A stretch of 64,000 nt of DNA. Origin: Pseudoalteromonas rubra. GTDB taxonomy: Bacteria; Pseudomonadota; Gammaproteobacteria; Enterobacterales; Alteromonadaceae. Shown here piece by piece: positions 35,951-47,248 of this stretch. The notes under the pieces were generated by a model. It did not search any database. It was not told where the DNA came from and saw nothing but the letters and a program-made list of their open reading frames with translations. The DNA lies in NCBI RefSeq assembly GCF_005886805.2, contig NZ_CP045429.1, positions 4,531,234 through 4,595,233 of the forward strand, read 5' to 3'. Position 1 is the first letter of the stretch, and each line of letters begins with the position of its first letter. A program made the translations under genes and the position numbers.

Positions 35951-38095
35951 TTATTGCGATATGAGCAGCAACTCATTAGAGTGGAAGAATTCCAACGCTT
36001 GCTTAAGATCTTCACTACAACCACTGATACCAGTCTGAGTCTCAAAATGATCCAATAATTGTGCAAATGTAAGCTCACCTTTGATCATGCTTATTAGCGA
36101 GCCGGCAGCTGGATTAAGAGACAATAGTTTCGCTTTAGGAGAAGTTGGTACAAAATACATGACCATAGCAGTTTCTTTCTCTTCGACGTTTGCAGGGATC
36201 TCGTCCTCATCAAGCAATTCGATCAGTTGTGCTAAGTCATAGTCAAGTTTCAACAACGTCGCTGAGTCAACAAGCTTTATTTTGGTGTCATTCTCAATTG
36301 TCGTGCTTGCGTTTTTGGCATTGATGTATTCAAAATCATCTTGATTTGTCGTGGTTAGATTCAACTGATTTCGAATATTTTCGAAACGGATCAACTCAGC
36401 GGTATAATTTGGAATATCGTCTTGCGAACCGTTAATGCTGTCCTCTAAGAACTGACCAAATTTAGATACAAACGCAAGTTTACTTTCCCCTGGATATGCA
36501 GGGTTGACGTTATAGAAACGGTCAAACAGCTTAAATAGTGCAGGCTCGCCAAGCACCTTTAATGTATATTCATAGCTTGCTGTGTTTCGCTTGAAGTTTT
36601 TCATCTTCAGGCTTGATGCATACTGTTCCAGAGCTTTTTTCTCAATATTTCTGATTGCCTGCTTTTCTTCATCCGTTAGCTGATATAAAGCCTCAGTAAC
36701 ATCTGGTGCAACATCATTTAGTTTTCGAAATACGTCATCTGTGTACAAGCGATTGACGAAAGATTGTAATTCCAGTGCGCTCATCTCTAATTCTCTTCTT
36801 TTTATATTTTCAAATGCTTCGGTAAACTTATCGCTAATCGATTCTGCTATCTCATCAAAAGAGGGATAAAAATCCTTTGCGACTTCATAGCAATTTGCAC
36901 CAATTTGTTTAGCTTTATCAGGAAAATCGAGTACAAAACTGATCTTTTCAGCCAGTGCATCTGTGTCTTGAGGATCTACCACAAGTAAGTTCTCGCCCGG
37001 CTCAAGCTTGTCCTTCACACGCTGCTTTTCATAAATTTCATCAGATACAATCAGACATTTACCACAACGCATAACTTCAACAGCAACGCCTGGCATATGG
37101 ATAGGGATTGCGAAATCACGTTCTAAGAAACAAACCGCATCGCATAAATTGATAAATTCTGGCACTTGCCAATGCGGCATGAATGGTAACCAAATGGTAT
37201 TTTCTTCAATGCCAGCTTCTTTTACTTTATTGACAAACTCTTTTAGCTGGTGCGCATGACCATTAGTGAGGGCTAAGAAGTTGAACTTTTTACCGCGTTT
37301 CTTTAACTTGCCCAAAGACTCGATGAGATCGTAACTGCCTTTGCTAATACCGACCTTACCGTAGATACCGATACTACTGGCTTCACTATCATAGTTTTCA
37401 TAACCAAACTGTTCTCTAAGCATTGAATATATCGGCTTGCTCAATGCATCTTTTGTACTGATTAGATACTGTTCTAAATCAAGCGCTTTGCGCTCTGGAT
37501 TGTAGATGAATTCAGGGCAGGTTGGCGGTGCAAAAGGCATGACATTGTATGGTTCTACACCTGCATGATAAAAACGACGAGTCGTGGAGCCACTGGAAAA
37601 AATAAATCCTGCTTTACTGAACATCTCATGGTAAAGGGTGTTGTGCTCTGGGTTTTTAAGCAGTCGGCCTACATCACTACCAGCATGCTTCAAGCCAAAC
37701 GGAACACCAGTCGCTTGTGACGTGACATAAGCTGCAACGCCGTATGGTTCAAAATAGTGACCTAGGATAAAGTCACACTCATATTTACGGACAACGTCAA
37801 TAGCTATATTAGAAAGCTTTGATACGAAAGGGTTAGCATAAGGGATATATTGGTACTTAGCTTTTTCATTTGTGTAATGGATATGCAGATTGTTCTTTAC
37901 ATCAGCAAATGGAGTACCTGACATATCATCAGGAATACGTCCTAATGTTATTCTAAACTCTTCTTCAGTTTCAGTCCCGTTGCTGATCAGATGCACCTGA
38001 TGGCCTTGCTTAGCCAATGCATAGCATAGCCAGAAGTTTAACTGCGCCACTCCCCCTTGAATTGGAGAGACTTTTCCTATTATACAAATGTTCAT
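35951..38095 (-). CDS. GT4 glycosyltransferase fused to an MNIO-partner / RRE-like C-terminal region
   Basis: 714 residues. Residues 1-425 are a GT-B fold glycosyltransferase of GT4 type: ICIIGKVSPIQGGVAQLNFW at the N-terminus and IHMPGVAVEVMRCGKCLIVSD in the donor-binding half, with the E-x7-E pattern altered. Residues about 438-490 form a helical LigA-like segment (LELQSFVNRLYTDD, QLTDEEKQAI). Residues about 505-580 resemble the DUF2063/HvfC N-domain of MNIO partner proteins (VLGEPALFKLFDRFYNVNP, YTAELIRFENIRNQL). Residues about 605-714 resemble its C-domain and a PqqD/RRE winged helix (NPAAGSLISMIKGELTFAQLL). This would join leader binding, MNIO partnership and sugar transfer in one chain. 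GT call secure; partner/RRE call is pattern-based. Confidence 0.85.
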   Translation of the reverse strand: MNICIIGKVSPIQGGVAQLNFWLCYALAKQGHQVHLISNGTETEEEFRITLGRIPDDMSGTPFADVKNNLHIHYTNEKAKYQYIPYANPFVSKLSNIAIDVVRKYECDFILGHYFEPYGVAAYVTSQATGVPFGLKHAGSDVGRLLKNPEHNTLYHEMFSKAGFIFSSGSTTRRFYHAGVEPYNVMPFAPPTCPEFIYNPERKALDLEQYLISTKDALSKPIYSMLREQFGYENYDSEASSIGIYGKVGISKGSYDLIESLGKLKKRGKKFNFLALTNGHAHQLKEFVNKVKEAGIEENTIWLPFMPHWQVPEFINLCDAVCFLERDFAIPIHMPGVAVEVMRCGKCLIVSDEIYEKQRVKDKLEPGENLLVVDPQDTDALAEKISFVLDFPDKAKQIGANCYEVAKDFYPSFDEIAESISDKFTEAFENIKRRELEMSALELQSFVNRLYTDDVFRKLNDVAPDVTEALYQLTDEEKQAIRNIEKKALEQYASSLKMKNFKRNTASYEYTLKVLGEPALFKLFDRFYNVNPAYPGESKLAFVSKFGQFLEDSINGSQDDIPNYTAELIRFENIRNQLNLTTTNQDDFEYINAKNASTTIENDTKIKLVDSATLLKLDYDLAQLIELLDEDEIPANVEEKETAMVMYFVPTSPKAKLLSLNPAAGSLISMIKGELTFAQLLDHFETQTGISGCSEDLKQALEFFHSNELLLISQ

Positions 38096-38164
38096 TACAA
38101 TGCCTTTTAGTACTTTGCTTTATTATTGATTTTTATTTCTGCACTCGGTGTAGTTGAAACTTTA

Positions 38165-38187
38165 AAAGAGGCGTACTACGCCTCTTT
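38165..38187. terminator. Hairpin attenuator between precursor genes and the GT-partner gene
   Basis: AAAGAGGCGTA, one base, TACGCCTCTTT: a perfect 11-base inverted repeat 13 bases after the last precursor stop, followed on the minus strand by TTTTAAAG. Such partial terminators after RiPP precursor genes keep precursor mRNA in excess over enzyme mRNA. Confidence 0.75.
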
Positions 38188-38199
38188 AGCTGTTAGCAA

Positions 38200-38328
38200 T
38201 TACATTTGTGCCATGTAGTAACAGCCTGAACAACCAGTACAACCGCCACAATGGCCGCCTTCTGGAGATACATCACCGTTTTTGCTAGTAGCTTGAGCTG
38301 CTTCAAAAATGCTGTTTGAAAAAGACAT
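38200..38328 (-). CDS. RiPP precursor peptide 3 of 3, Cys-rich (42 residues)
   Basis: Read directly from the minus strand: starts MSFSNSIFEAA, has a GDV at 18-20, GG at 24-25, and ends in four Cys at 27, 30, 33 and 36 (HCGGCTGCSGC) followed by YYMAQM. Ribosome-binding site AAGGAAG lies eight bases before the ATG at 38328. It is the last of three tandem peptide genes and is immediately followed by the attenuator hairpin. Leader of about 20 residues; Gly/Cys-rich core with one Ser, one Thr and two Tyr. Likely substrate of the MNIO and glycosyltransferase encoded downstream. Confidence 0.85.
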   Translation of the reverse strand: MSFSNSIFEAAQATSKNGDVSPEGGHCGGCTGCSGCYYMAQM

Positions 38329-38356
38329 AATTTCTTCCTTTTTGTTTAATGGTTTT

Positions 38357-38464
38357 TTATTGAGTTTGACAAGTAGGGCAACCAGTACAGCGGTAACCTT
38401 CACACAAATCACCGGGGTGACTTGTAGAGAGCGATGCTGCATGAACGTCATGTTGAAAAGACAT
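38357..38464 (-). CDS. RiPP precursor peptide 2 of 3, Cys-rich (35 residues)
   Basis: Minus-strand frame of 35 codons: starts MSFQHDVHAASLSTS, has GDL at 18-20, and Cys at 21, 26, 29 and 32 in LCEGYRCTGCPTC, ending QTQ. AGAGGATAA precedes the ATG at 38464. It shares with peptide 3 the MSF start, an Ala/Ser-rich leader, Gly-Asp at 18-19 and the motif CTGCxxC. Three Thr fall in the core. It is too short for ordinary gene calling. The gap to peptide 3 is 28 bases. Confidence 0.85.
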   Translation of the reverse strand: MSFQHDVHAASLSTSHPGDLCEGYRCTGCPTCQTQ

Positions 38465-38495
38465 AACTTATCCTCTACTCCGTGTGTTTTTTTAA

Positions 38496-38606
38496 TTAAA
38501 ACTCAGCCTGAGCTTCACAAGCGCGACAGCCTTTACAGCCAGCAATGTCTACATCACCAACGCTTTGGCTAACTTCTGAAATTACAAATAGTGAATTAAT
38601 CATCAT
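38496..38606 (-). CDS. RiPP precursor peptide 1 of 3, Cys-rich (36 residues)
   Basis: Minus-strand frame of 36 codons beginning MMINSLFVISEVSQS (a second ATG follows at once), with GDVD near 17-20 and Cys at 24, 27 and 30 in GCKGCRAC, ending EAQAEF. AAAGGAATAA gives a good ribosome-binding site. First of the three tandem genes, 31 bases before peptide 2. Unlike the other two it has no Ser or Thr after the Gly-Asp, so any sugar on it would have to be on Cys or another residue. Leader length and the C-x-G-C-x-x-C motif match peptides 2 and 3. Confidence 0.8.
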   Translation of the reverse strand: MMINSLFVISEVSQSVGDVDIAGCKGCRACEAQAEF

Positions 38607-38778
38607 TTATTCCTTTTTTATTAAATAGTTCAATGGAACGTGTTACTTACAACCCTAATTGGCCGTACTCATACCTTACACTGTCTCGAAAGCTACAAAT
38701 AAAGTGCGTTCCTTATTCGGTGAGTGGTGCATGTGATACTCACATAAGCGCCAAGCCACCATTCATTTTTATATGGCT

Positions 38779-38791
38779 GTGCGTAACGCAC
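38779..38791. promoter_or_regulatory. Perfect 13-base palindrome upstream of the precursor genes
   Basis: GTGCGTAACGCAC, about 175 bases before the first precursor ATG and the only strong dyad there. It could be an operator for a dimeric regulator of the RiPP operon. No transcription start can be placed. Confidence 0.4.
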
Positions 38792-39275
38792 TGCCTTGTG
38801 TGACAAAAAATAGTGTGAATTTACTCATTGACCAGTGCAGCTCAGTGCACTCAAATCAATTCCAGATTCGACCTATCGTTTGACAGGGTGAACTTACAAG
38901 ATTAAGTGAGTGAACCAAAAGTGAATAAACGTTAACAACCATTAGCAACAACACAAACAAAATGGTAAGTGCATGATATTAAAGCTTTTTAAAATAAAAA
39001 AGAGATAAAAGAAGAACAAAAAAAGCAACAGAATAGTGACATTTTAAAACACTAAAAACGCATGGTTAAAAATAGTGCAACCTAAACTTATAAAAACCAA
39101 CAAGCAGGGGCGATTTGATCTGTCCATTATTTCTGGACACCTGCCTGAATTAAGTACAACCTTCACTTTGGTTTCTTACATATGACGTATTAAATATGGT
39201 TACTTCTTGAAAGCTTGCCTGACAGGTCTTAATCGTTTTTGGCAAACGCAGCAATACAATACGACATGAGAAGTC

Positions 39276-39340
39276 TTTAACGCCGTTGGCGCCATTTTTA
39301 CTCCTTCAAATTGAACAGGTATTAAGTGAAATTGGTATAA
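39276..39340. repeat. MITE-like element, right half only (copy C)
   Basis: TTTAACGCCGTTGGCGCC through CTCCTTCAAATTGAACAGGT to ATTAAGTGAAATTGGTATAA, nearly the same as the right third of copy B. The left terminal repeat is missing. Confidence 0.75.
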
Positions 39341-39394
39341 AGCAAAGTGTGAGCATAGTTGTGATACAGAAGCATGTATAAATGTGGCACAGAT

Positions 39395-39442
39395 AACGTC
39401 ATATTTGCTCCGTCAAATTGAACAAGCAATAGGTGGTGGTAT
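39395..39442. repeat. Degraded fragment of the same repeat family (copy D)
   Basis: AACGTCATATTTGCTCCGTC then AAATTGAACAAGCAATAG match the right-hand part of the element with several changes; the terminal repeat has decayed. Confidence 0.5.
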
Positions 39443-39504
39443 AGATGGCAACCTCAATTCACACAGCTGACGGTTGCTCCCTGACGAGAAGCCACAAGTC
39501 TTTT

Positions 39505-39651
39505 TCAGCTGTGGCCATATGATTCGATGGTAAGCATAACATTAGCGTCAAAGCACCGTGAAATGGCCGTGACCATACCAAACAAAAGCCCGATAATCGC
39601 CTCGATACCAGAGAATCTCGTTGCAGTTGGTTTAGGCTCTGCCCATTTCAT
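39505..39651 (-). pseudogene. 48-codon fragment, possible remnant of a mobile-element gene
   Basis: Minus-strand frame starting MKWAEPKPTATRFSG, with hydrophobic IEAIIGLLFGMVTAI in the middle and ending SYGHS. The frame is also open upstream of the ATG. No ribosome-binding site and no family recognised. It sits among repeat copies, so a remnant is more likely than a working gene. Confidence 0.25.
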
Positions 39652-39803
39652 CGCGACGGATTGCCATAAGTTTGAATAAACAATTAATTGGTGTGATTAG
39701 GGAGTGCGGATCCGACTAACAGAGACTCATTTATAAAGTGTGAATATGGATATCATCACAATACAAGCATCTAAGCCAGCCTACATGGTGAAATACGGAC
39801 TTG

Positions 39804-39968
39804 TAATACCAATTTGCTTAATTAAGTGATCTATTTTGAGGCGAGAAAATAGGGTCGATAACAAGGCAAAAATTTTGCTATTTAGTTGTTCTAAATAAGA
39901 AATTTTTAACGCCGTTAGCGTCCTATTTGCTCCTTCAAATAGACCAGGTATTAAGTGAAATTGGTATA
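39804..39968. repeat. MITE-like element, copy B (165 bp, complete)
   Basis: Begins TAATACCAATTTGCTTAATT and ends TATTAAGTGAAATTGGTATA. The ends are inverted repeats of about 18 bases with a few mismatches. It shares CTATTTTGAGGCGAGAAAAT and the next 13 bases with copy A, 14.5 kb away on the other side of the island. No coding capacity, so it would depend on a transposase in trans. Confidence 0.8.
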
Positions 39969-40084
39969 AAAGTCATTAACCGGGAAAGAAATAGCCATGG
40001 CTGCTCAAGGCATGCAGCACAGCCTGTAAGAATGTTGCTGATAAATGTTAGAGAACCGAAATGCCTTTACCTGGCATCTAAAAA

Positions 40085-40112
40085 AATAAACCCCACTTAA
40101 AAAGTGGGGTTT
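40085..40112. terminator. Main terminator of the atp operon
   Basis: TAAACCCCACTT, AAA, AAGTGGGGTTTA: 12-base stem followed on the minus strand by a run of T (TTTATTTTTTT). It lies 58 bases beyond the atpC stop. Confidence 0.9.
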
Positions 40113-40124
40113 ATTATCAGTCTG

Positions 40125-40150
40125 AAACCCACGTAGAGTGTGGGTTTTTT
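40125..40150. terminator. Second hairpin after atpC
   Basis: AAACCCAC, then GTAGA, then GTGGGTTTTTT: a shorter stem just upstream of the main terminator in atp transcription, with T-run on the plus strand. Works with the first as a tandem terminator and could also stop transcription coming from the left. Confidence 0.75.
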
Positions 40151-40169
40151 AAACCAGATAGGTGGCTGC

Positions 40170-40586
40170 TTATTTGCGCAGCTGGCGTAGAAGACGTAGC
40201 TGAGCAAGAGCTTCTTCAAGCTGCATTGCAGCTTGCTGGTAATCCAGCTCGCCTGCAGTGCCTGAAGCCAATTGCGCTTCCGCTTCACGTTTAGCTTCTT
40301 CAGCAGCTTGCTCGTCAATTTCTTCCGCACGGATCGCAACGTCAGCAAGGACAGTTACGGTCTTAGGTTGAACTTCCAGCGTACCACCTGCAACATAGAT
40401 AAACTCTTCAGTTTTATCTTCTGTTACTAAACGTACCATACCAGGTTTTAGGCCAGTCAGTAGTGGTGCGTGACCCGGGTGAATACCCAGCTCACCTTCA
40501 CTACCTGTCACTTGGATCGCAGTCACGTCGCCAGAGTACAAACTCTTTTCAGCGCTCACTACGTCAAGGCGTACTGTCATTGCCAT
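40170..40586 (-). CDS. atpC: F1 ATP synthase epsilon subunit
   Basis: 138 residues. N-terminal beta-sandwich ([38 protein letters not shown]) and a C-terminal helical hairpin of Ala, Glu and Arg-rich sequence that can inhibit rotation. Part of the central stalk. Last gene of the atp operon, 13 bases after atpD. The ATG two codons in (MTVRL) is an alternative start. Confidence 0.97.
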   Translation of the reverse strand: MAMTVRLDVVSAEKSLYSGDVTAIQVTGSEGELGIHPGHAPLLTGLKPGMVRLVTEDKTEEFIYVAGGTLEVQPKTVTVLADVAIRAEEIDEQAAEEAKREAEAQLASGTAGELDYQQAAMQLEEALAQLRLLRQLRK

Positions 40587-40599
40587 AACAACCCCCTAA

Positions 40600-42878
<2,279 letters not shown>

Positions 42879-42930
42879 GACTCTTTCTCCGAATCTGGGT
42901 GAGTAGTTAACTACTCACCTTCATAACACA

Positions 42931-44472
42931 TTACCAAGTTTGCGTAGACTTGAACTTCTCTAGAAGTTCTTTCAGCTGCGCTTCGATCTCGGCGTTGTAG
43001 TTACCAGTTTCATTGATTTGAGTCATTAGCGCTGCGTATTCGCTTTTCGCGAATGCGATTAGGCTTGCTTCAAAATCAAGTACTTTGTTGATTTCGATGT
43101 CTTGCAGGTAGCCTTTCTCAACAGCGAATAGAGACAGAGACATGTCAGCAACAGACATTGGTGCGTACTGTTTCTGCTTCATTAGCTCTGTTACGCGCTC
43201 ACCGTGCTCAAGCTGGGCACGTGTTGCATCGTCAAGGTCAGAAGCGAACTGAGAGAACGCCGCTAGTTCACGGTACTGAGCTAGCGCTAGACGGATACCA
43301 CCACCTAGTTTCTTAACGATTTTAGTTTGCGCTGCACCACCTACACGAGATACCGAGATACCAGCGTTAACAGCTGGACGGATACCTGCGTTGAACAAGT
43401 CAGTCTCTAGGAAGATCTGACCGTCGGTGATTGAGATAACGTTGGTAGGTACGAATGCAGAAACGTCACCACCTTGAGTTTCAATGATTGGCAATGCCGT
43501 CAATGAACCTGTTTGACCTTTCACTTCACCGTTGGTGAACTTCTCAACGTAATCAGCGTTAACACGTGATGCACGCTCTAGAAGACGTGAGTGAAGGTAG
43601 AATACGTCACCTGGGTATGCTTCACGGCCCGGTGGACGCTTAAGTAGTAGTGAGATCTGACGGTAAGCAACAGCTTGCTTAGACAGGTCATCATATACGA
43701 TTAGCGCGTCTTCACCACGGTCACGGAAGTATTCACCCATAGTACAACCAGAGAACGGTGCCAGGAATTGTAGTGCAGCAGACTCAGATGCTGATGCAAC
43801 AACAACAATGGTGTTCTCAAGAGCGCCATGCTCTTCTAGTTTACGTACTACGTTAGCAATGGTCGAAGCTTTCTGACCAACCGCAACATACACACACTTA
43901 ACGCCTGTGTCTTTTTGGTTGATGATAGCATCGATAGCCAGTGCTGTTTTACCAGTCTGACGGTCACCGATCACTAGCTCACGCTGACCACGACCAACTG
44001 GGATCATAGAGTCGATAGACTTATAACCAGTTTGTACTGGCTCGTCTACTGATTGACGCTCGATTACGCCCGGTGCGATTTTTTCAACTGGCTCAAAACC
44101 ATCGTTGTCTACCGCGCCTTTACCGTCAATCGGCTCACCTAGTGTGTTTACAACACGACCTAGCAGACCACGGCCTACTGGTACTTCAAGGATACGACCT
44201 GTTGATTTAACTTTTACGCCTTCTTTAAGGTCTGCGTATGGACCCATTACTACCGCACCTACTGAGTCGCGCTCAAGGTTCAATGCGATAGCATAACGGT
44301 TGCCAGGAAGCTCGATCATCTCACCCTGCATACAGTCAGCAAGACCGTGGATGCGGATGATACCGTCGGTAACAGATACGATAGTACCTTCGTTACGCGC
44401 TTCACTTACAACTTCAAACTGCTCAATGCGTTGCTTGATCAGTGCAGAAATTTCTGTGGAATTAAGTTGCAT
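42931..44472 (-). CDS. atpA: F1 ATP synthase alpha subunit
   Basis: 513 residues, non-catalytic nucleotide-binding subunit. P-loop [15 protein letters not shown], then [26 protein letters not shown] and the alpha-specific C-terminal helical domain. Length as in E. coli. Confidence 0.98.
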   Translation of the reverse strand: MQLNSTEISALIKQRIEQFEVVSEARNEGTIVSVTDGIIRIHGLADCMQGEMIELPGNRYAIALNLERDSVGAVVMGPYADLKEGVKVKSTGRILEVPVGRGLLGRVVNTLGEPIDGKGAVDNDGFEPVEKIAPGVIERQSVDEPVQTGYKSIDSMIPVGRGQRELVIGDRQTGKTALAIDAIINQKDTGVKCVYVAVGQKASTIANVVRKLEEHGALENTIVVVASASESAALQFLAPFSGCTMGEYFRDRGEDALIVYDDLSKQAVAYRQISLLLKRPPGREAYPGDVFYLHSRLLERASRVNADYVEKFTNGEVKGQTGSLTALPIIETQGGDVSAFVPTNVISITDGQIFLETDLFNAGIRPAVNAGISVSRVGGAAQTKIVKKLGGGIRLALAQYRELAAFSQFASDLDDATRAQLEHGERVTELMKQKQYAPMSVADMSLSLFAVEKGYLQDIEINKVLDFEASLIAFAKSEYAALMTQINETGNYNAEIEAQLKELLEKFKSTQTW

Positions 44473-44486
44473 GCTCTTTTTCCCAA

Positions 44487-45020
44487 TTACGATTGTAGCG
44501 TCGTCACAAGACGATCTAACTTGCCGCGAATAGAGCCGTCAATGACGGTATCGCCAGCTTTAATGACCAGACCACTTACGATGGTTTCGTCGATGCTACA
44601 ATTCAGCTTAACTTTGCGTGCGAAACGTTTCTCAAGTGCCGCGACCAATTTTGCTTGCTCTTCTTCGGCAAGCGCTGCTGCTGAAACGACGTTAACGTCG
44701 ATTTCTTTGTCATAGTCTGCTTTAAGTTCAGCAAACAAATCTGCAACAGCTGGAATGGCGGCTAAACGCTCATTTTCGGCCATCAGCTTGATAAGATTTT
44801 GGCCTTGTTCGTCGAGTTGCTCAGCGCATAGCTTGATGAATACATCAGACTGCTCTGCTTCGGTAGCAATGCCACCCAGTAGCAGCTGAACCTGTTCATC
44901 GCGGGCCACTTGGCCTGCGAAGAACAGCATTTCATTCCAAGCTTCAACTGTGCCTTTCTCAACGGCAAGTTCAAAAGCCGCTTTAGCGTATGGGCGAGCG
45001 ATAGTAGTCAATTCAGACAT
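44487..45020 (-). CDS. atpH: ATP synthase delta subunit
   Basis: 177 residues from the ATG at 45020, which has GAGGG seven bases upstream; the frame begins at an ATG two codons earlier that abuts the same site. N-terminal six-helix domain ([15 protein letters not shown]) binds the top of alpha. C-terminal [23 protein letters not shown] is typical. Part of the peripheral stalk. Confidence 0.97.
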   Translation of the reverse strand: MSELTTIARPYAKAAFELAVEKGTVEAWNEMLFFAGQVARDEQVQLLLGGIATEAEQSDVFIKLCAEQLDEQGQNLIKLMAENERLAAIPAVADLFAELKADYDKEIDVNVVSAAALAEEEQAKLVAALEKRFARKVKLNCSIDETIVSGLVIKAGDTVIDGSIRGKLDRLVTTLQS

Positions 45021-45035
45021 GCTCATACCCTCTAC

Positions 45036-45506
45036 TTAAAGCTCAGCGACAAGTTTTTCAACGATGTCACTGTGTGCGGCTTGATCGATTTCACGCTCTA
45101 AAATCTTCTCTGCACCAACCACAGCCAGAGTCGCTACTTGTTGACGTAGCTCTTCTTTCACGCGGTTGCGCTCAGATTCGATCTCAGAGTGTCCCTGAGC
45201 AATGATTTTCTCACGCTCTTGCTGACCACGAGTTGTCTCTTCGTCAACAATCAGCGTTGCACGCTTTTTAGCTTGTTCAATGATTTCGCTAGCTTGAGTT
45301 TTCGCTTCTTTCAGTTCTTCAGCAGCTTTTTCGCGCGCTTGCTCAAGATCTTTTTCAGCTTTGTCAGAGGCAGCTAATCCATCTTCGATTTTCTTCTGGC
45401 GAGCTTCAATCGCACCATTTAGTGGTGGCCATACGAACTTCATACAGAACCATACGAAGACCACAAATGCGATTAATTCACCTATTAGAGTGGCGTTTAA
45501 GTTCAC
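45036..45506 (-). CDS. atpF: ATP synthase b subunit
   Basis: 156 residues. One N-terminal membrane helix ([16 protein letters not shown]), then a long charged coiled coil, the peripheral stator. Gene order atpE-atpF-atpH is standard. Confidence 0.97.
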   Translation of the reverse strand: MNLNATLIGELIAFVVFVWFCMKFVWPPLNGAIEARQKKIEDGLAASDKAEKDLEQAREKAAEELKEAKTQASEIIEQAKKRATLIVDEETTRGQQEREKIIAQGHSEIESERNRVKEELRQQVATLAVVGAEKILEREIDQAAHSDIVEKLVAEL

Positions 45507-45555
45507 GACCGCTCCTCCTTACTTGACAGTTGTTCGTTTCAGGTATTTTGCAATA

Positions 45556-45816
<261 letters not shown>

Positions 45817-45855
45817 TTAAAGTTAAAGTTTAAAAAATTCTTTTATTTCAGCTAA

Positions 45856-46722
<867 letters not shown>

Positions 46723-46729
46723 CTAAAAG

Positions 46730-47110
46730 TTAATGATTAAAAAAAATCAGAACCAACCATTGTGTCAGCATCACCAGCATATAAGTGCCGAAAAACGGCA
46801 GCATGACGACTGGAAAGTGCTTAAAAATGAGCGCAAAAAGCACAACAGTTAGCAAAAATTTTAATCCGTTTCCTCGTTTCAAAGAGGAATACACTTGATT
46901 TGCCTTACTGGCACCCATAAATCGGAATGCATAAGCGGCAAATACAAAATTAGGGAGTACCAGCACCGCACCGCCAGCCAACGCCGACAAGCCTGCTTCC
47001 ACTCCCCAACCAATAAAAACTATTACTGCAGCAATGATAGCTACGAGACCCTGATACAAAACACCTTTTAATGCGGCACGCCGATATGGGCTTGCTAACG
47101 AATGAGTCAC
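46730..47110 (-). CDS. atpI: ATP synthase assembly protein I
   Basis: 126 residues, four membrane helices, typical position just before atpB. It helps c-ring assembly in some bacteria and is not part of the final enzyme. AGGTTAATT precedes the start. Confidence 0.88.
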   Translation of the reverse strand: MTHSLASPYRRAALKGVLYQGLVAIIAAVIVFIGWGVEAGLSALAGGAVLVLPNFVFAAYAFRFMGASKANQVYSSLKRGNGLKFLLTVVLFALIFKHFPVVMLPFFGTYMLVMLTQWLVLIFFNH

Positions 47111-47248
47111 TTATAATTAACCTTAATGACGCTAAATTTTATCAGGGCTAGAAAACTGGCGAAATTATACTTATTTCTGCTCAATTTGCAACTTGACGAG
47201 ACGAAATGTAACGCTTTTCGAGCGCCCATTTCGCCTTAAAAGGTAAGA

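Larger units (their letters stand above)
38607..40081. other. Gene-free right flank of the island
   Basis: About 1.5 kb of AT-rich DNA without a supportable gene. It holds a GTGCGTAACGCAC palindrome, three copies or fragments of the ATACCAATT repeat, and one 48-codon frame on the minus strand (39505-39651). The promoter of the precursor genes should lie in its first 200 bases, but I see no convincing -35/-10 pair. Confidence 0.6.

Noticed and set aside
38200..38606. The three Cys-rich peptides as lanthipeptide (LanB/LanC) precursors
   Set aside because: They are 18 kb from the LanB/LanC genes and directly beside an MNIO gene, and peptide 1 has no Ser/Thr in its core to dehydrate. MNIO substrates fit better.
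40097..40348. 83-codon minus-strand frame at the end of atpC
   Set aside because: It is the out-of-frame shadow of atpC and runs into the tandem terminators.
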